NCBI GenBank assembly: GCA_947470805.1
Contig: CANIVU010000016.1
Location: 40,520 to 104,519 of the forward strand
From: Acidobacteriota bacterium
GTDB lineage: Bacteria > Acidobacteriota > Terriglobia > Bryobacterales > Bryobacteraceae
Length of the DNA: 64,000 nucleotides
Direction of reading: 5' to 3'
Shown here piece after piece: positions 8,351-16,653 of this stretch. A model generated the notes under the pieces. It saw nothing but the letters and a program-made list of their open reading frames with translations. It did no database searches and was not told the origin of the DNA. Position numbers and translations under genes: made by a program. Within the stretch, counting starts at the first letter, position 1. Each line of letters opens with the position of its first letter.

Positions 8351-10447
8351 CTACTCGTCTTCGTCTGAGACGTGGACGCCAGCGGCTTTCGCGGCCGCTA
8401 TGATCTTGTCCGATTGGAGAGGGGGAACGTAGTCATAGTGGTCGAACTCCATGGTGAACGACCCGCGGCCCTGGGTTTTGGCAGTGAGGTCGTTTTGGTA
8501 GGTCAGCATCTCGGCCATAGGAATCATGGCGCGAAGGATCTGGGTGTTCTCTTTCACTTCCATACCGTTCATGCGGCCGCGGCGTCCGGTAACGTCGCTC
8601 ATGAGGTCGCCGGCGAATTCGACGGGGGCCTGGATTTCGACGCGCATGACGGGTTCGAGCAGGGACGGCTTGGCACTGAGCATGGCGGCTTTGAACGCCT
8701 TGCGGGCGGCCAGCTTGAAGGCCATTTCGGAGCTATCGACGTCGTGGTAAGAGCCGTCGTAGACGACCACTTTGAAGTCGACCATCGGGAAGCCGGCGAG
8801 GAATCCATTGGCGGCGATTTCGACAATTCCCTTCTCCACCGCGGGGATGAAGTTGCGGGGAATGGAGCCGCCGAAGACTTCGTTGGCGAACTGGAAGCCG
8901 GCGCCGCGTTCGAGCGGTTCCATGCGAATCCAACAGTCACCGAACTGGCCGTGGCCGCCGGTCTGCTTCTTGTGACGGCCTTGGGCGGAGGCGTTGCCGC
9001 GGATCGTTTCGCGGTAGGGGATCTTCGGCGCGTGGAGGGCGACGTCGAGGTGGTACCGGCGTTTGATTTTGCTGACGACGGTTTCGATATGCGCCTGCCC
9101 CGTTCCGTGCAGAAGGAAGTCCTTCGCTTGCGGGTCGCGCGCGAAGCGGAGGCAGAGGTCCTCCTCCATGATCCGGTGGATGGTCTGGCCGAGCTTGTCT
9201 TCGTCGTTGCGGCTCTTGGCCGAGATGGCGTAGGCGATGGAGGGCTCGGGCAGTTGCACGGGCGGGAATTGGACGGGCGCGGACTTGTCGTAGAGCGTGT
9301 GGCCGGTGAGAGTGTCCTTCAATTTCGCGACGCATCCGATATCGCCGGCGTGGAGATCGGTGACGGGAATTTGCGTCTTACCGAGGGGGCAGGCGATGTG
9401 GGAGAGGCGTTCGTCGGTGCCGGTGGCGGCGTTGATCAGATGGGCGTCGTTTTTGAGGACACCGCTGATGACGCGGAAGTAAGAGAGACGGCCGGCGAAC
9501 GGGTCGGCGAGGGTCTTGAAGACGAAGAGGGAGAGCGGGTCGGCATCGCTGATTTTGCGAGTGACCGGCTGGCCGTTCCAGAAACCCTGGACCGGCTGGC
9601 GTTCCACGGGGCTGGGGAGAATTTCAGCAATCTGATCGAGGAGTTGCCCGGTGCCGATGTTGTGCAGCGCGGAGCAGCAGAAGACAGGGAAGAGCCGGCG
9701 ATCGCGGAGGGCTTGTTTGAGGCCATCGACGATGTGTTCGACGGGCAGAGTGCCCACGGCGAAGCACTCTTCGAGCAATTCGTCGTTGCCTTCGGCAACC
9801 ATTTCAACGAGGACTTCGTGGGCGGCGGTGGCAGCCTCGGCCATGTCGGCGGGGATGTCCTGTTCCTTGCCCTTGCCGTCGCCATCGGGGGTGTAGATCC
9901 AGGCCTTCATGCGGACCAGATCGATGACGCCTTTGAACTCGCGTTCGGCGCCGATGGGAAGATGCACGGGAACGGCGGTGCGGCCGAACGAGCTGTGGAT
10001 GCTTTCCAGAGCGCGGTCGAAGCTGGCGCGTTCGCGATCGAGCTTATTGATGACGAAGATACGCGGGATATCGAGGTCCGCGCAAAGGTTGTAGACGTGC
10101 TGGGTGCCGACTTCGACACCGGCCACGCCATCGACGATGACAGCGCCGGAATCCGCGCCCACAAGAGCAGCTTTCGTTTCGTACAGAAACGAATTGAATC
10201 CTGGCGTGTCGACCAGGTTCAACTTATTCTTTTTCCATTCCACCGGGGCGATGCCGGCGGAAATGCTGATCTTGCGGGCCACCTCTTCTTCGTCGAAATC
10301 GGTAGGTGTATTGCCCTCGTCCACTCGGGTGAGCCGGGGAGTGGCCCCGGCGGTAAAGAGCATAGCGGCAGCCAACGATGTCTTGCCGCTATGAAGATGG
10401 CCGACCAGCGCGACGTTGCGTAGGTCACTGCCTTCATAGACCTTCAT
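8351..10447 (-). CDS. Translation elongation factor G-like GTPase (EF-G paralogue)
   Basis: 698-residue translational GTPase with the full EF-G domain length. G1 is GHLHSGKTS (residues 16-24), G3 is DTPG (80-83) and G4 is NKLD (134-137). The switch I region reads RKISISAG in place of RGITI, and G1 differs from the GHIDAGKTT of canonical EF-G. Both changes mark the divergent EF-G-like group often found beside a standard fusA elsewhere in the genome. Start ATG 10447 is chosen over an upstream alternative because an AAAGGAG site lies 8 bases before it. Monocistronic here, with no ribosomal genes nearby, so a specialised role rather than bulk translocation is my inference. Confidence 0.85.
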   Translation of the reverse strand: MKVYEGSDLRNVALVGHLHSGKTSLAAAMLFTAGATPRLTRVDEGNTPTDFDEEEVARKISISAGIAPVEWKKNKLNLVDTPGFNSFLYETKAALVGADSGAVIVDGVAGVEVGTQHVYNLCADLDIPRIFVINKLDRERASFDRALESIHSSFGRTAVPVHLPIGAEREFKGVIDLVRMKAWIYTPDGDGKGKEQDIPADMAEAATAAHEVLVEMVAEGNDELLEECFAVGTLPVEHIVDGLKQALRDRRLFPVFCCSALHNIGTGQLLDQIAEILPSPVERQPVQGFWNGQPVTRKISDADPLSLFVFKTLADPFAGRLSYFRVISGVLKNDAHLINAATGTDERLSHIACPLGKTQIPVTDLHAGDIGCVAKLKDTLTGHTLYDKSAPVQFPPVQLPEPSIAYAISAKSRNDEDKLGQTIHRIMEEDLCLRFARDPQAKDFLLHGTGQAHIETVVSKIKRRYHLDVALHAPKIPYRETIRGNASAQGRHKKQTGGHGQFGDCWIRMEPLERGAGFQFANEVFGGSIPRNFIPAVEKGIVEIAANGFLAGFPMVDFKVVVYDGSYHDVDSSEMAFKLAARKAFKAAMLSAKPSLLEPVMRVEIQAPVEFAGDLMSDVTGRRGRMNGMEVKENTQILRAMIPMAEMLTYQNDLTAKTQGRGSFTMEFDHYDYVPPLQSDKIIAAAKAAGVHVSDEDE

Positions 10448-10582
10448 GATTACTGCTCCTTTCCCTGTGAGGAGCTTCCGTACGGCCCCCACAGGTGCCT
10501 GGAATGTCTCCCTCGGGCGGATTCGCAGGAGGGAGAAGCCGAAGAGTAACAGAGTTGAACGAGGAATGGAACCGGGGGTGGG

Positions 10583-11377
10583 CTAGAGGTATTTGTTGCG
10601 GAGGTAATCGAAGCGGAAGGACCAGTAGCCGTAGGAGTCGCCGGCGGTGCCGGCGTCGTTCAAACCCCAGTAATACTCGCGATAACGGATCTTGGCCGGG
10701 CCGTGTTGCGCCAGAAATTTCGCATGAGGCGGGCCGTATTTGCCGAGAAAGATGCGCTCCAGTTCCGAGTACTTTTCGAAGTCGCCGCGGTACCACTCGA
10801 AGATTTGGCTGACCTCGGCTTCGTGGTTCGTGGGATCGAATTCGTTCAGCGCGGGGTTGGAGAGCCAGGCGAGAGTGTTGGCGGTGAGTTGGGCGTCAAG
10901 CCGTTCGGCCACGTAGGCCTCGCGACGCAGTGGCGGGCAACTGCGCGCGGCGCAGACGAGAACGGCGTGGACGCGCGGGTCGCCCATATCGCGGAGTTCG
11001 GTTTCAATTTGATCGAGCGAGTATTTACGGCCGTCGACGGTGTGGCGGACTTCGGTGAACGGATGCTTCGTGCGCCAGATGCTGGGGATGGGATAGTGGG
11101 CGGCGACCCAGCGAACGGTGAGGGCGTTGTAGGCGTTGATGAGCGCGGCTTTGCGTTCGTCGCGGGAGAGATCGCGGGGCCAGGGTTGAGCGAGGTTGGC
11201 GAGATAGGCGTCGAGCGTGGGAAGCCCTTGTTTATTGAGGGCGGCGTAATCGACGCGGGCTTGCGGGGTGACGAAGCGTTGCAGGGTTTCCTGCCACGGT
11301 GCGTGGGAGAGAGCGGCGGCGAGAAGGAGGAGCGGGAAGGGCACGGATCTTTTCAGTCTAGTCCGTTGCGTCCCCAA
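10583..11377 (-). CDS. DUF547 domain protein, secreted
   Basis: 264-residue protein with an N-terminal signal segment (RLKRSVPFPLLLLAAALSHA). The DUF547 signature is clear: INAYNALTVR around residue 80, then CAARSCPPLR around residues 142-151, a cysteine-containing core motif resembling a papain/transglutaminase-like site. DUF547 proteins are usually periplasmic and of unknown activity. It lies between the EF-G-like gene and the large beta-propeller gene, all on the minus strand but with separate spacing (24 bases from the propeller gene stop), so joint transcription is possible. Confidence 0.8.
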   Translation of the reverse strand: MGTQRTRLKRSVPFPLLLLAAALSHAPWQETLQRFVTPQARVDYAALNKQGLPTLDAYLANLAQPWPRDLSRDERKAALINAYNALTVRWVAAHYPIPSIWRTKHPFTEVRHTVDGRKYSLDQIETELRDMGDPRVHAVLVCAARSCPPLRREAYVAERLDAQLTANTLAWLSNPALNEFDPTNHEAEVSQIFEWYRGDFEKYSELERIFLGKYGPPHAKFLAQHGPAKIRYREYYWGLNDAGTAGDSYGYWSFRFDYLRNKYL

Positions 11378-11401
11378 CAGCGTTCCCAGCCCGCCGCGAT
11401 C

Positions 11402-14272
11402 CTAGCGCTGCACGGCGACGGTAACATCGCTTGGACTAGCTGCGGCGCCGATCTGCACGACGACGGGTTGCGCGCCGGTGGGTGTGGCGTCAGGCACCTT
11501 CACATTGATCTGGAACACGCCGGCGACCAGGCCTGGGGCGGCGCCAGCGTAGAGCACTTCGGCGTCGCGGCCTCCGATACGAACGGTGACGGGCTGGCGG
11601 GGCTTGGGGTAGACGGTGGTGGCCAACTGGCCGTCCTGGCCCACCGGATCTGTAATTCCTTCGCCGGTGCCGTAGAGGATGATGACGTTGCCGGGGCGGG
11701 CGGCATTAGAGGCCGTGTTGACACTGGAATCCTGGTTGAGAATGGCGCCGGGACCGCGACCGGAGCTGTTGGCGGTGAAGAGACCGGGGGCGGTGTCGAC
11801 CACGTTGAGGGTAACGGTGTTGGTGCGCGTCCCGCGGTACTCCACTTGGAGGGCCGTGGTAATCCGGCTGGCGACGGCGTAGGGGACAATGGCGCTGATC
11901 TGGCTGGCAGAGACGTAGACGAGCGGGGCCGGATTGCCATCGAAGAGCACGCGCGTTTCGGCAAGTGTGGTGGCGAGGCGGCCATTTACGATCTGACTGG
12001 AAGTGAGGGTGGAAGGGCCAATGTTCGTACCGAAGATGGTAACGATCAGGCCGGGTGCGACACCGCCCCCGGTAAAGGTGGCCGCGCTGACAACGCCGTT
12101 GTTGGGCACGGCACCGGGGCCGCCGCCGAGTTGGAGCGTGACGTTGACGACCTGGCGCTCGTTGACCGAGGGGTTGTTGACCGTGATGGTGCCGGTATAG
12201 GATCCAGCGGCGAGGCCGGCGGTGTTGACATCGACCGAGACGGTGGCCGGCCCGGAGGCAGCGCGGGGCGTGGCAGAGAGCCAGGCGCCGCCCGTGAGGG
12301 TGGCGACGTCGATGGTCCAGGCCGGGTTGCCGGTGACGGGGGAGATATTGAAGCTCTGGCGCGCGATGGCCGTGCCGGGGGTTCCGGTGAAGGACAGGCG
12401 GGAGTTGGAGAGGAGGAGCGAGCCGGCGTCGCCGGTGTTGCGGTCCGGTTCGATGATGAGGATATAGCCATTGGAGGCGCCGGAGAGGCCGCGCTGCTGG
12501 GCGCCGGGGACGGTGGGCAGGGAGGCGGAAGTGGTGGTGCCGGCGAGATAGATCTTTCCGCTTGCATCGACAGCCATGGCCGAGATGGGATCCGACCCGG
12601 TGGAGCCGAAGTAGGAAGACATTTGCACCTGATTGCCGGCGGGGTTGAGGCGGAAATAGAAGCCATCGGTTGCGCCGCCGGCGGTGGGCTGCTGGCCGCT
12701 GACGGTGGTGAGGGAGAGCGAGCTGGTCCAGCCGGCGACGTAGACGGAACCTGAGGAATCGATGGAGATGGCGGCGGCGCGCTCCTCGGATGAACCGCCG
12801 AAGAGGGTGCCGAAGGTGATGCCGTCGCCATTGGGAGTGAGCTTGTGGATGAAGAGATCCTGCCCGCCGGTGATGGAGCGTTGAATGGGGCTGGGCCCGA
12901 GAGGCATGTCGTTGGAATTGGTATTGCCGGCGACGGCGACGCTGCCGTCGAGGCCGACGGCGATGGCCTGGACAATCTCATTGCCGTTGCCGCCGATGTA
13001 GGTGGAGTAGACGAGGCGGTCTCCGGCGGGGGCGATTTTGGTTACGAAGCCGTTTTCGAGGCCGTTGTTGCGGGGTTGGAAAGAGTTAGAGGTGACGGGA
13101 TATTGATCGGAGTAGGTGGAGCCGGCGAGGAAGAGATTGCCGGCCGCGTCGATTGCAACGCCGTTCACTTCCTCGCCGAATTCGCCGCCGATGTAGGAAG
13201 AGTAAACGAGGGCGGCGCCGGTGGGATTGAGTTTGCCGAAGACGGCGGAGGAGGCGTCGGAGGGGCTGCGCTTTGTGGATTGATAGGCGTTGGCGAGGGG
13301 GAAGTTGGTGGAGAGGGAGACGCCGCCGAAGTAGATACTGCCTTGGGAATCGACGGCGATGGCGGTGACTTCGTCGCCTTGTTCGCCGCCGAGGAGGGTC
13401 GTGTAGACGAGGTTGCCGTTGGGGTTGAACTTGGCGATGTAGGCGTCGGAGGAGCCGCGGCGGAGGGTTTGGGCGGCGCCGTTGGAGACGGGGAGGTTGG
13501 AGGAATTGGTTTGGCCGGCGACGTAGATGTTGCCGGAGGAGTCGACGGCGAGGGAGTGGAGGAGTTCGGAGCCGCTGCCGCCGAAGTAGCTGAGGTAATT
13601 GATAGTGGGATCGATGGTGAGTGAGTAAGTGGGGTTGTAGTTGCCGATGTGGAAGCCGATGGTATTGTTGGCGCGGCGTTCGAAGCGACATTCTATGTTG
13701 TGGCGGTAGCCGTTGATCTGTTGATAGGCAATAGGCGCCGGGAGCAGCAGGACGCCGGCGGGGGTGTCGATTTCCAGGTCGCCGGAGGAGGTGATGCGAG
13801 GGGGGTGGTTGAAGGCCAGTGCCGGGAGAGCGGGATTGGCCTGGGGGGCGAGAACGAAGTCGAACTCGACTGCGCCGCGGGAGCCGTGGAGCAGGAGATC
13901 GATGCCGGGATAGACGTTGGGACGGAGGACTTGGCGATAGTTGGGAATATTGTGTTTCCAGGCGTTGGGATTGTTGCCGAGGAAGAGATTGGTGACGGCT
14001 TCGGCCTGATTTTGACCGTGGGCCGGGCCTGGGGTGGCGCCGAGGAAACGGAGAGAGACTGTGGACGTAGCGGTGGCGGAGGCGAGACGGAAATCGAGAC
14101 CATCGCGAGTGATTTCCATTCGTCCGCGGGCGTCCCGGGCGAGATAGAGGACCGACGCCGGCGCCTGGCCGCGATTGGCTTCAAAGAGCGGCGGAGTGAC
14201 TGGCACCTGGGTGCGGGGCTTCGCCGCGAACAGGGTGAGGGACAAGCTGAAGAGGACCAGTATAGGGCGCAT
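11402..14272 (-). CDS. Secreted SBBP beta-propeller protein with Solibacter-type C-terminal domain
   Basis: About 956 residues from ATG 14272, preferred over TTG 14320 because a typical signal peptide (MRPILVLFSLSLTLFAA) starts there. Order of parts: a DUF7948-like N-terminal domain (FEANRGQAP to about residue 215), seven or so SBBP propeller repeats with YSSYIGG/DSSGNIYVAG motifs (about 220-620), a BACON/Ig-like stretch, then a TIGR03437-type C-terminal domain (GGGVAPGLIVTIFG, YVSASQISAIVPY, VLYAGAAPGLVAGVFQIN). This C-terminal domain is greatly expanded in Solibacter and relatives, and is the best taxonomic marker in the window. It is probably extracellular or surface-attached. Molecular role unknown. 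Confidence 0.85.
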   Translation of the reverse strand: MRPILVLFSLSLTLFAAKPRTQVPVTPPLFEANRGQAPASVLYLARDARGRMEITRDGLDFRLASATATSTVSLRFLGATPGPAHGQNQAEAVTNLFLGNNPNAWKHNIPNYRQVLRPNVYPGIDLLLHGSRGAVEFDFVLAPQANPALPALAFNHPPRITSSGDLEIDTPAGVLLLPAPIAYQQINGYRHNIECRFERRANNTIGFHIGNYNPTYSLTIDPTINYLSYFGGSGSELLHSLAVDSSGNIYVAGQTNSSNLPVSNGAAQTLRRGSSDAYIAKFNPNGNLVYTTLLGGEQGDEVTAIAVDSQGSIYFGGVSLSTNFPLANAYQSTKRSPSDASSAVFGKLNPTGAALVYSSYIGGEFGEEVNGVAIDAAGNLFLAGSTYSDQYPVTSNSFQPRNNGLENGFVTKIAPAGDRLVYSTYIGGNGNEIVQAIAVGLDGSVAVAGNTNSNDMPLGPSPIQRSITGGQDLFIHKLTPNGDGITFGTLFGGSSEERAAAISIDSSGSVYVAGWTSSLSLTTVSGQQPTAGGATDGFYFRLNPAGNQVQMSSYFGSTGSDPISAMAVDASGKIYLAGTTTSASLPTVPGAQQRGLSGASNGYILIIEPDRNTGDAGSLLLSNSRLSFTGTPGTAIARQSFNISPVTGNPAWTIDVATLTGGAWLSATPRAASGPATVSVDVNTAGLAAGSYTGTITVNNPSVNERQVVNVTLQLGGGPGAVPNNGVVSAATFTGGGVAPGLIVTIFGTNIGPSTLTSSQIVNGRLATTLAETRVLFDGNPAPLVYVSASQISAIVPYAVASRITTALQVEYRGTRTNTVTLNVVDTAPGLFTANSSGRGPGAILNQDSSVNTASNAARPGNVIILYGTGEGITDPVGQDGQLATTVYPKPRQPVTVRIGGRDAEVLYAGAAPGLVAGVFQINVKVPDATPTGAQPVVVQIGAAASPSDVTVAVQR

Positions 14273-14320
14273 AGAGGGGAGAGAAGGAACCAGTATGCTG
14301 GCGGACTTCCGACCCGACAA

Positions 14321-14345
14321 GTGACAGGCGGGATGTCACATGTGA
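14321..14345. promoter_or_regulatory. Nested palindromes in the divergent propeller/dehydratase region
   Basis: GTGACA and TGTCAC form a 6-bp inverted repeat with a 7-base spacer (14321-14339), overlapping a second palindrome, TCACATGTGA (14335-14344). The pair is centred between two divergent genes and could be an operator for either. No regulator gene is adjacent. Confidence 0.35.
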
Positions 14346-14385
14346 GCGGTGGGCGGGCGGAGGAGTCTGTTAGAATTCAGCTTCT

Positions 14386-15654
14386 ATGCGACGCCGCGAT
14401 CTTTTCCTTACCGCCGTTCCTGCCCTGCTCCACGCGCAGGAGAAAGCCCGGAATAACGGGCCCGCCACGATTCGCGCCGTGGAGATGATTCGCGTGGAGG
14501 GCCGGCGGAAGACAGAAGCCGGCGACGCCAAAGGGCAGCACCAGGTGAATCCGCTGCATGTGTATGCCGAACACCGGCCGGCCGAGTATCACGAGCGAAC
14601 CAAGGCGGCGGGCGAAGCCAAGGCGACGGCGCTGTACCTGCGGATCACGACGAACGAAGGACCGGAGGGGCTGTATGGGCCGATCGATCTGGAGGCGGCG
14701 ATTGTCGTTCATCAACAGTTACGCCCGTTCCTAATCGGCAAGGACGCGCTGGCAGGCGAGACGCTTTGGGACAAGATGTACCGGTCCAACCGGCACTCGC
14801 GGGCGAGTCTTTTCATGATGGCCATCAGCGCCGTGGACAACGCGCTGTGGGACCTGCGGGGGCGTTACTACTCGACGCCGGTTTACCGGCTCCTGGGCGG
14901 CCCGACGCGCAAGGAAATCGATGTCTACGGGAGCTGCCTGGGACACAGCGTGGAGCCGGACAAGATGCGGATCATCGCCACCGAGCTGAAGAAGCAGGGC
15001 TATGGGCGGCAGAAATGGTTCATGCCGGTGGGACCTGGCGATGGCGCGGCTGGGCTGCGGAAGAACGTGGAGATGGTGAAGTTGCTACGTGAGGCGGTGG
15101 GACCGGACGCGGACCTGATGTTTGACGCCTTCATGGGCTGGGATTACAACTACGCCATTCAGTGGGCGAAGCAGGTGGAGCAGTACCGGCCGCGGTGGAT
15201 AGAAGAACCGTTCCATGTGGACAAGTTGGAGAGTTTCGCCAACCTGCGCCGGGCGACGAGTATTCCGGTGGCGACGGGCGAGCATTTCTATGGACGCTTT
15301 GAGGCGATGCGGTATTTGGCGGCCGGGGCGATCAGCGTGGTGCAGGCCGATCCGGAGTGGTGCGGCGGCGTGAGCGAGTTGATGAAGATCTGCCACATTG
15401 CGTCGAGCTATGACGCGCATGTGATTCCGCACGGCCATAGCGTGCATGCGTCGATGCATGTGATTGCGGCGCAGTCCCCGATGACGTGTCCATTACTTGA
15501 ATATTTGATCAGCAAGATGAGCAGCTACTACTTCTTTGAGAAGTGGGATCCGAAGCCGGTGAACGGGAAGCTGACGCTGCCGGAGACGCCGGGATTCGGC
15601 ATTGTGCTGGACGATGCGAAGATTGAAAAGCGGTCTATCGCTACCTGGGGATAA
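14386..15654 (+). CDS. Enolase-superfamily dehydratase, L-rhamnonate dehydratase-like, with Tat-type leader
   Basis: 422-residue mandelate racemase/muconate lactonising family enzyme. Metal ligands are visible in LMFDAF, WIEEPF and ATGEHFYGR, and a catalytic-type histidine in VIPHGHS. The stretch around GSCLGHSVEPDKM, QKWFMPVGPGDGA and KNVEMVKLLREAVG is close to L-rhamnonate dehydratase, which dehydrates rhamnonate to 2-keto-3-deoxy-rhamnonate. The N-terminus MRRRDLFLTAVPALLHAQ is a twin-arginine-like leader, so this copy appears to be exported, unusual for a sugar-acid catabolic enzyme. Four bases before the radical SAM gene, so the two form an operon. Substrate is inferred only from similarity remembered for the family. 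Confidence 0.82.
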   Translation: MRRRDLFLTAVPALLHAQEKARNNGPATIRAVEMIRVEGRRKTEAGDAKGQHQVNPLHVYAEHRPAEYHERTKAAGEAKATALYLRITTNEGPEGLYGPIDLEAAIVVHQQLRPFLIGKDALAGETLWDKMYRSNRHSRASLFMMAISAVDNALWDLRGRYYSTPVYRLLGGPTRKEIDVYGSCLGHSVEPDKMRIIATELKKQGYGRQKWFMPVGPGDGAAGLRKNVEMVKLLREAVGPDADLMFDAFMGWDYNYAIQWAKQVEQYRPRWIEEPFHVDKLESFANLRRATSIPVATGEHFYGRFEAMRYLAAGAISVVQADPEWCGGVSELMKICHIASSYDAHVIPHGHSVHASMHVIAAQSPMTCPLLEYLISKMSSYYFFEKWDPKPVNGKLTLPETPGFGIVLDDAKIEKRSIATWG

Positions 15655-15657
15655 CGA

Positions 15658-16653
15658 GTGGAATCGATTTACTACGTGATGAGTTGGCTGTGCCACCGGC
15701 GCTGCCGCCACTGTTATGAAGATCGTTTTCGGCCATACGCGGGCGAAGAGTTGCGGCAGGTGGTAGACGAGGCGCAGGGTTCGTTTGCGAAAGTGATTGC
15801 GAATTTTCCCGAGCGGATGACGTATCTGGACCCGTCCGTGGGACCGGAGCCACAACAAGGGCGGATTATCCTTGCGGGCGGAGAGATTCTGCTGGACCCG
15901 GTGCGGGAGACGGTGTTGTACCCGGCGCTGGAGTTGCTGCACGCGAAGTACAAAGACCGGGGCGGGGTAAAGCTGATTGTCCAAACCACCGGAGACACGC
16001 TGCGTCCGCGGATGGTGGAGGAGTTGCTGGCGCGCAATGTTTGGATGATCTCGGTTTCCGGCATCGATTCGTTCCACGAAGGGCTGGAGCAGATCGGCGC
16101 GCAGCAGGCGATGGTGGCAAAGTTGACGGCGATGTTTCAGGCAGCGGGGATGACGCCGTTCGACCAGATTGCCGATAAGACCGGCGATGCTGGCGGCGCG
16201 GGTCCGCACTTTCAGTTTTTCGGCGCCCAGCCGGGAACGTGGATCGGGCAGTTATGGCCGCGCGGACGCGCGTGGACGAATGGCATTTCGACGGCGACGC
16301 TTGCCGACAATTTTTGCAATCAATGGTCCGGCGGATTGAACTTCCTGCAATACAGGCAGAAGGGATCTGAGGTTTCCGTGGAGCCAAACGGGAATGTCTA
16401 CCCGTGTTGCGCGAAGACGAAGAAGCCGATTGGTTCCTTGTTGGAAGAGCCGTTGGAAGCGATGCTGGAACGGCTGCAGGGGCACCCGGCGTATGAGGCC
16501 ATATCGATGGGTCATCCGGAGCGGATGGGGATCTCGAAAGGCTGGACAGTAGGGCGGTTTCTGGCTGAATCAACAGTGACGCGGCCCGATGGCAGTACGT
16601 ATCAGAACCTGTGCATCGGGTGCGACCGGTTCCACGACGAAGTGCTTATTTAA
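15658..16653 (+). CDS. Radical SAM protein with SPASM-like C-terminus
   Basis: 331-residue protein starting at GTG 15658, 3 bases after the preceding stop. The radical SAM cluster motif CHRRCRHC (C12, C16, C19) binds the [4Fe-4S] cluster that cleaves S-adenosylmethionine. The C-terminal cysteines in NVYPCCAKTKK and LCIGCDRF resemble a SPASM auxiliary-cluster domain, as in peptide-modifying maturases and anaerobic sulfatase-maturating enzymes. No obvious precursor peptide lies beside it. Co-transcription with the rhamnonate dehydratase-like gene is clear from spacing, but the functional link is unknown. Overlaps the convergent M16 peptidase gene by 8 bases. Confidence 0.8.
   Translation: MESIYYVMSWLCHRRCRHCYEDRFRPYAGEELRQVVDEAQGSFAKVIANFPERMTYLDPSVGPEPQQGRIILAGGEILLDPVRETVLYPALELLHAKYKDRGGVKLIVQTTGDTLRPRMVEELLARNVWMISVSGIDSFHEGLEQIGAQQAMVAKLTAMFQAAGMTPFDQIADKTGDAGGAGPHFQFFGAQPGTWIGQLWPRGRAWTNGISTATLADNFCNQWSGGLNFLQYRQKGSEVSVEPNGNVYPCCAKTKKPIGSLLEEPLEAMLERLQGHPAYEAISMGHPERMGISKGWTVGRFLAESTVTRPDGSTYQNLCIGCDRFHDEVLI

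Noticed and set aside
8372..10423. 683-codon open frame on the plus strand across the EF-G-like gene
   Set aside because: Antisense shadow of a GC-rich gene; no family motifs, Gly/Asp/Val-rich composition, while the minus frame has all GTPase motifs.
10703..12754. Long plus-strand open frame across the DUF547 and propeller genes
   Set aside because: Spans two real minus-strand genes, Gly/Asp/Ala-rich, no recognisable domain.
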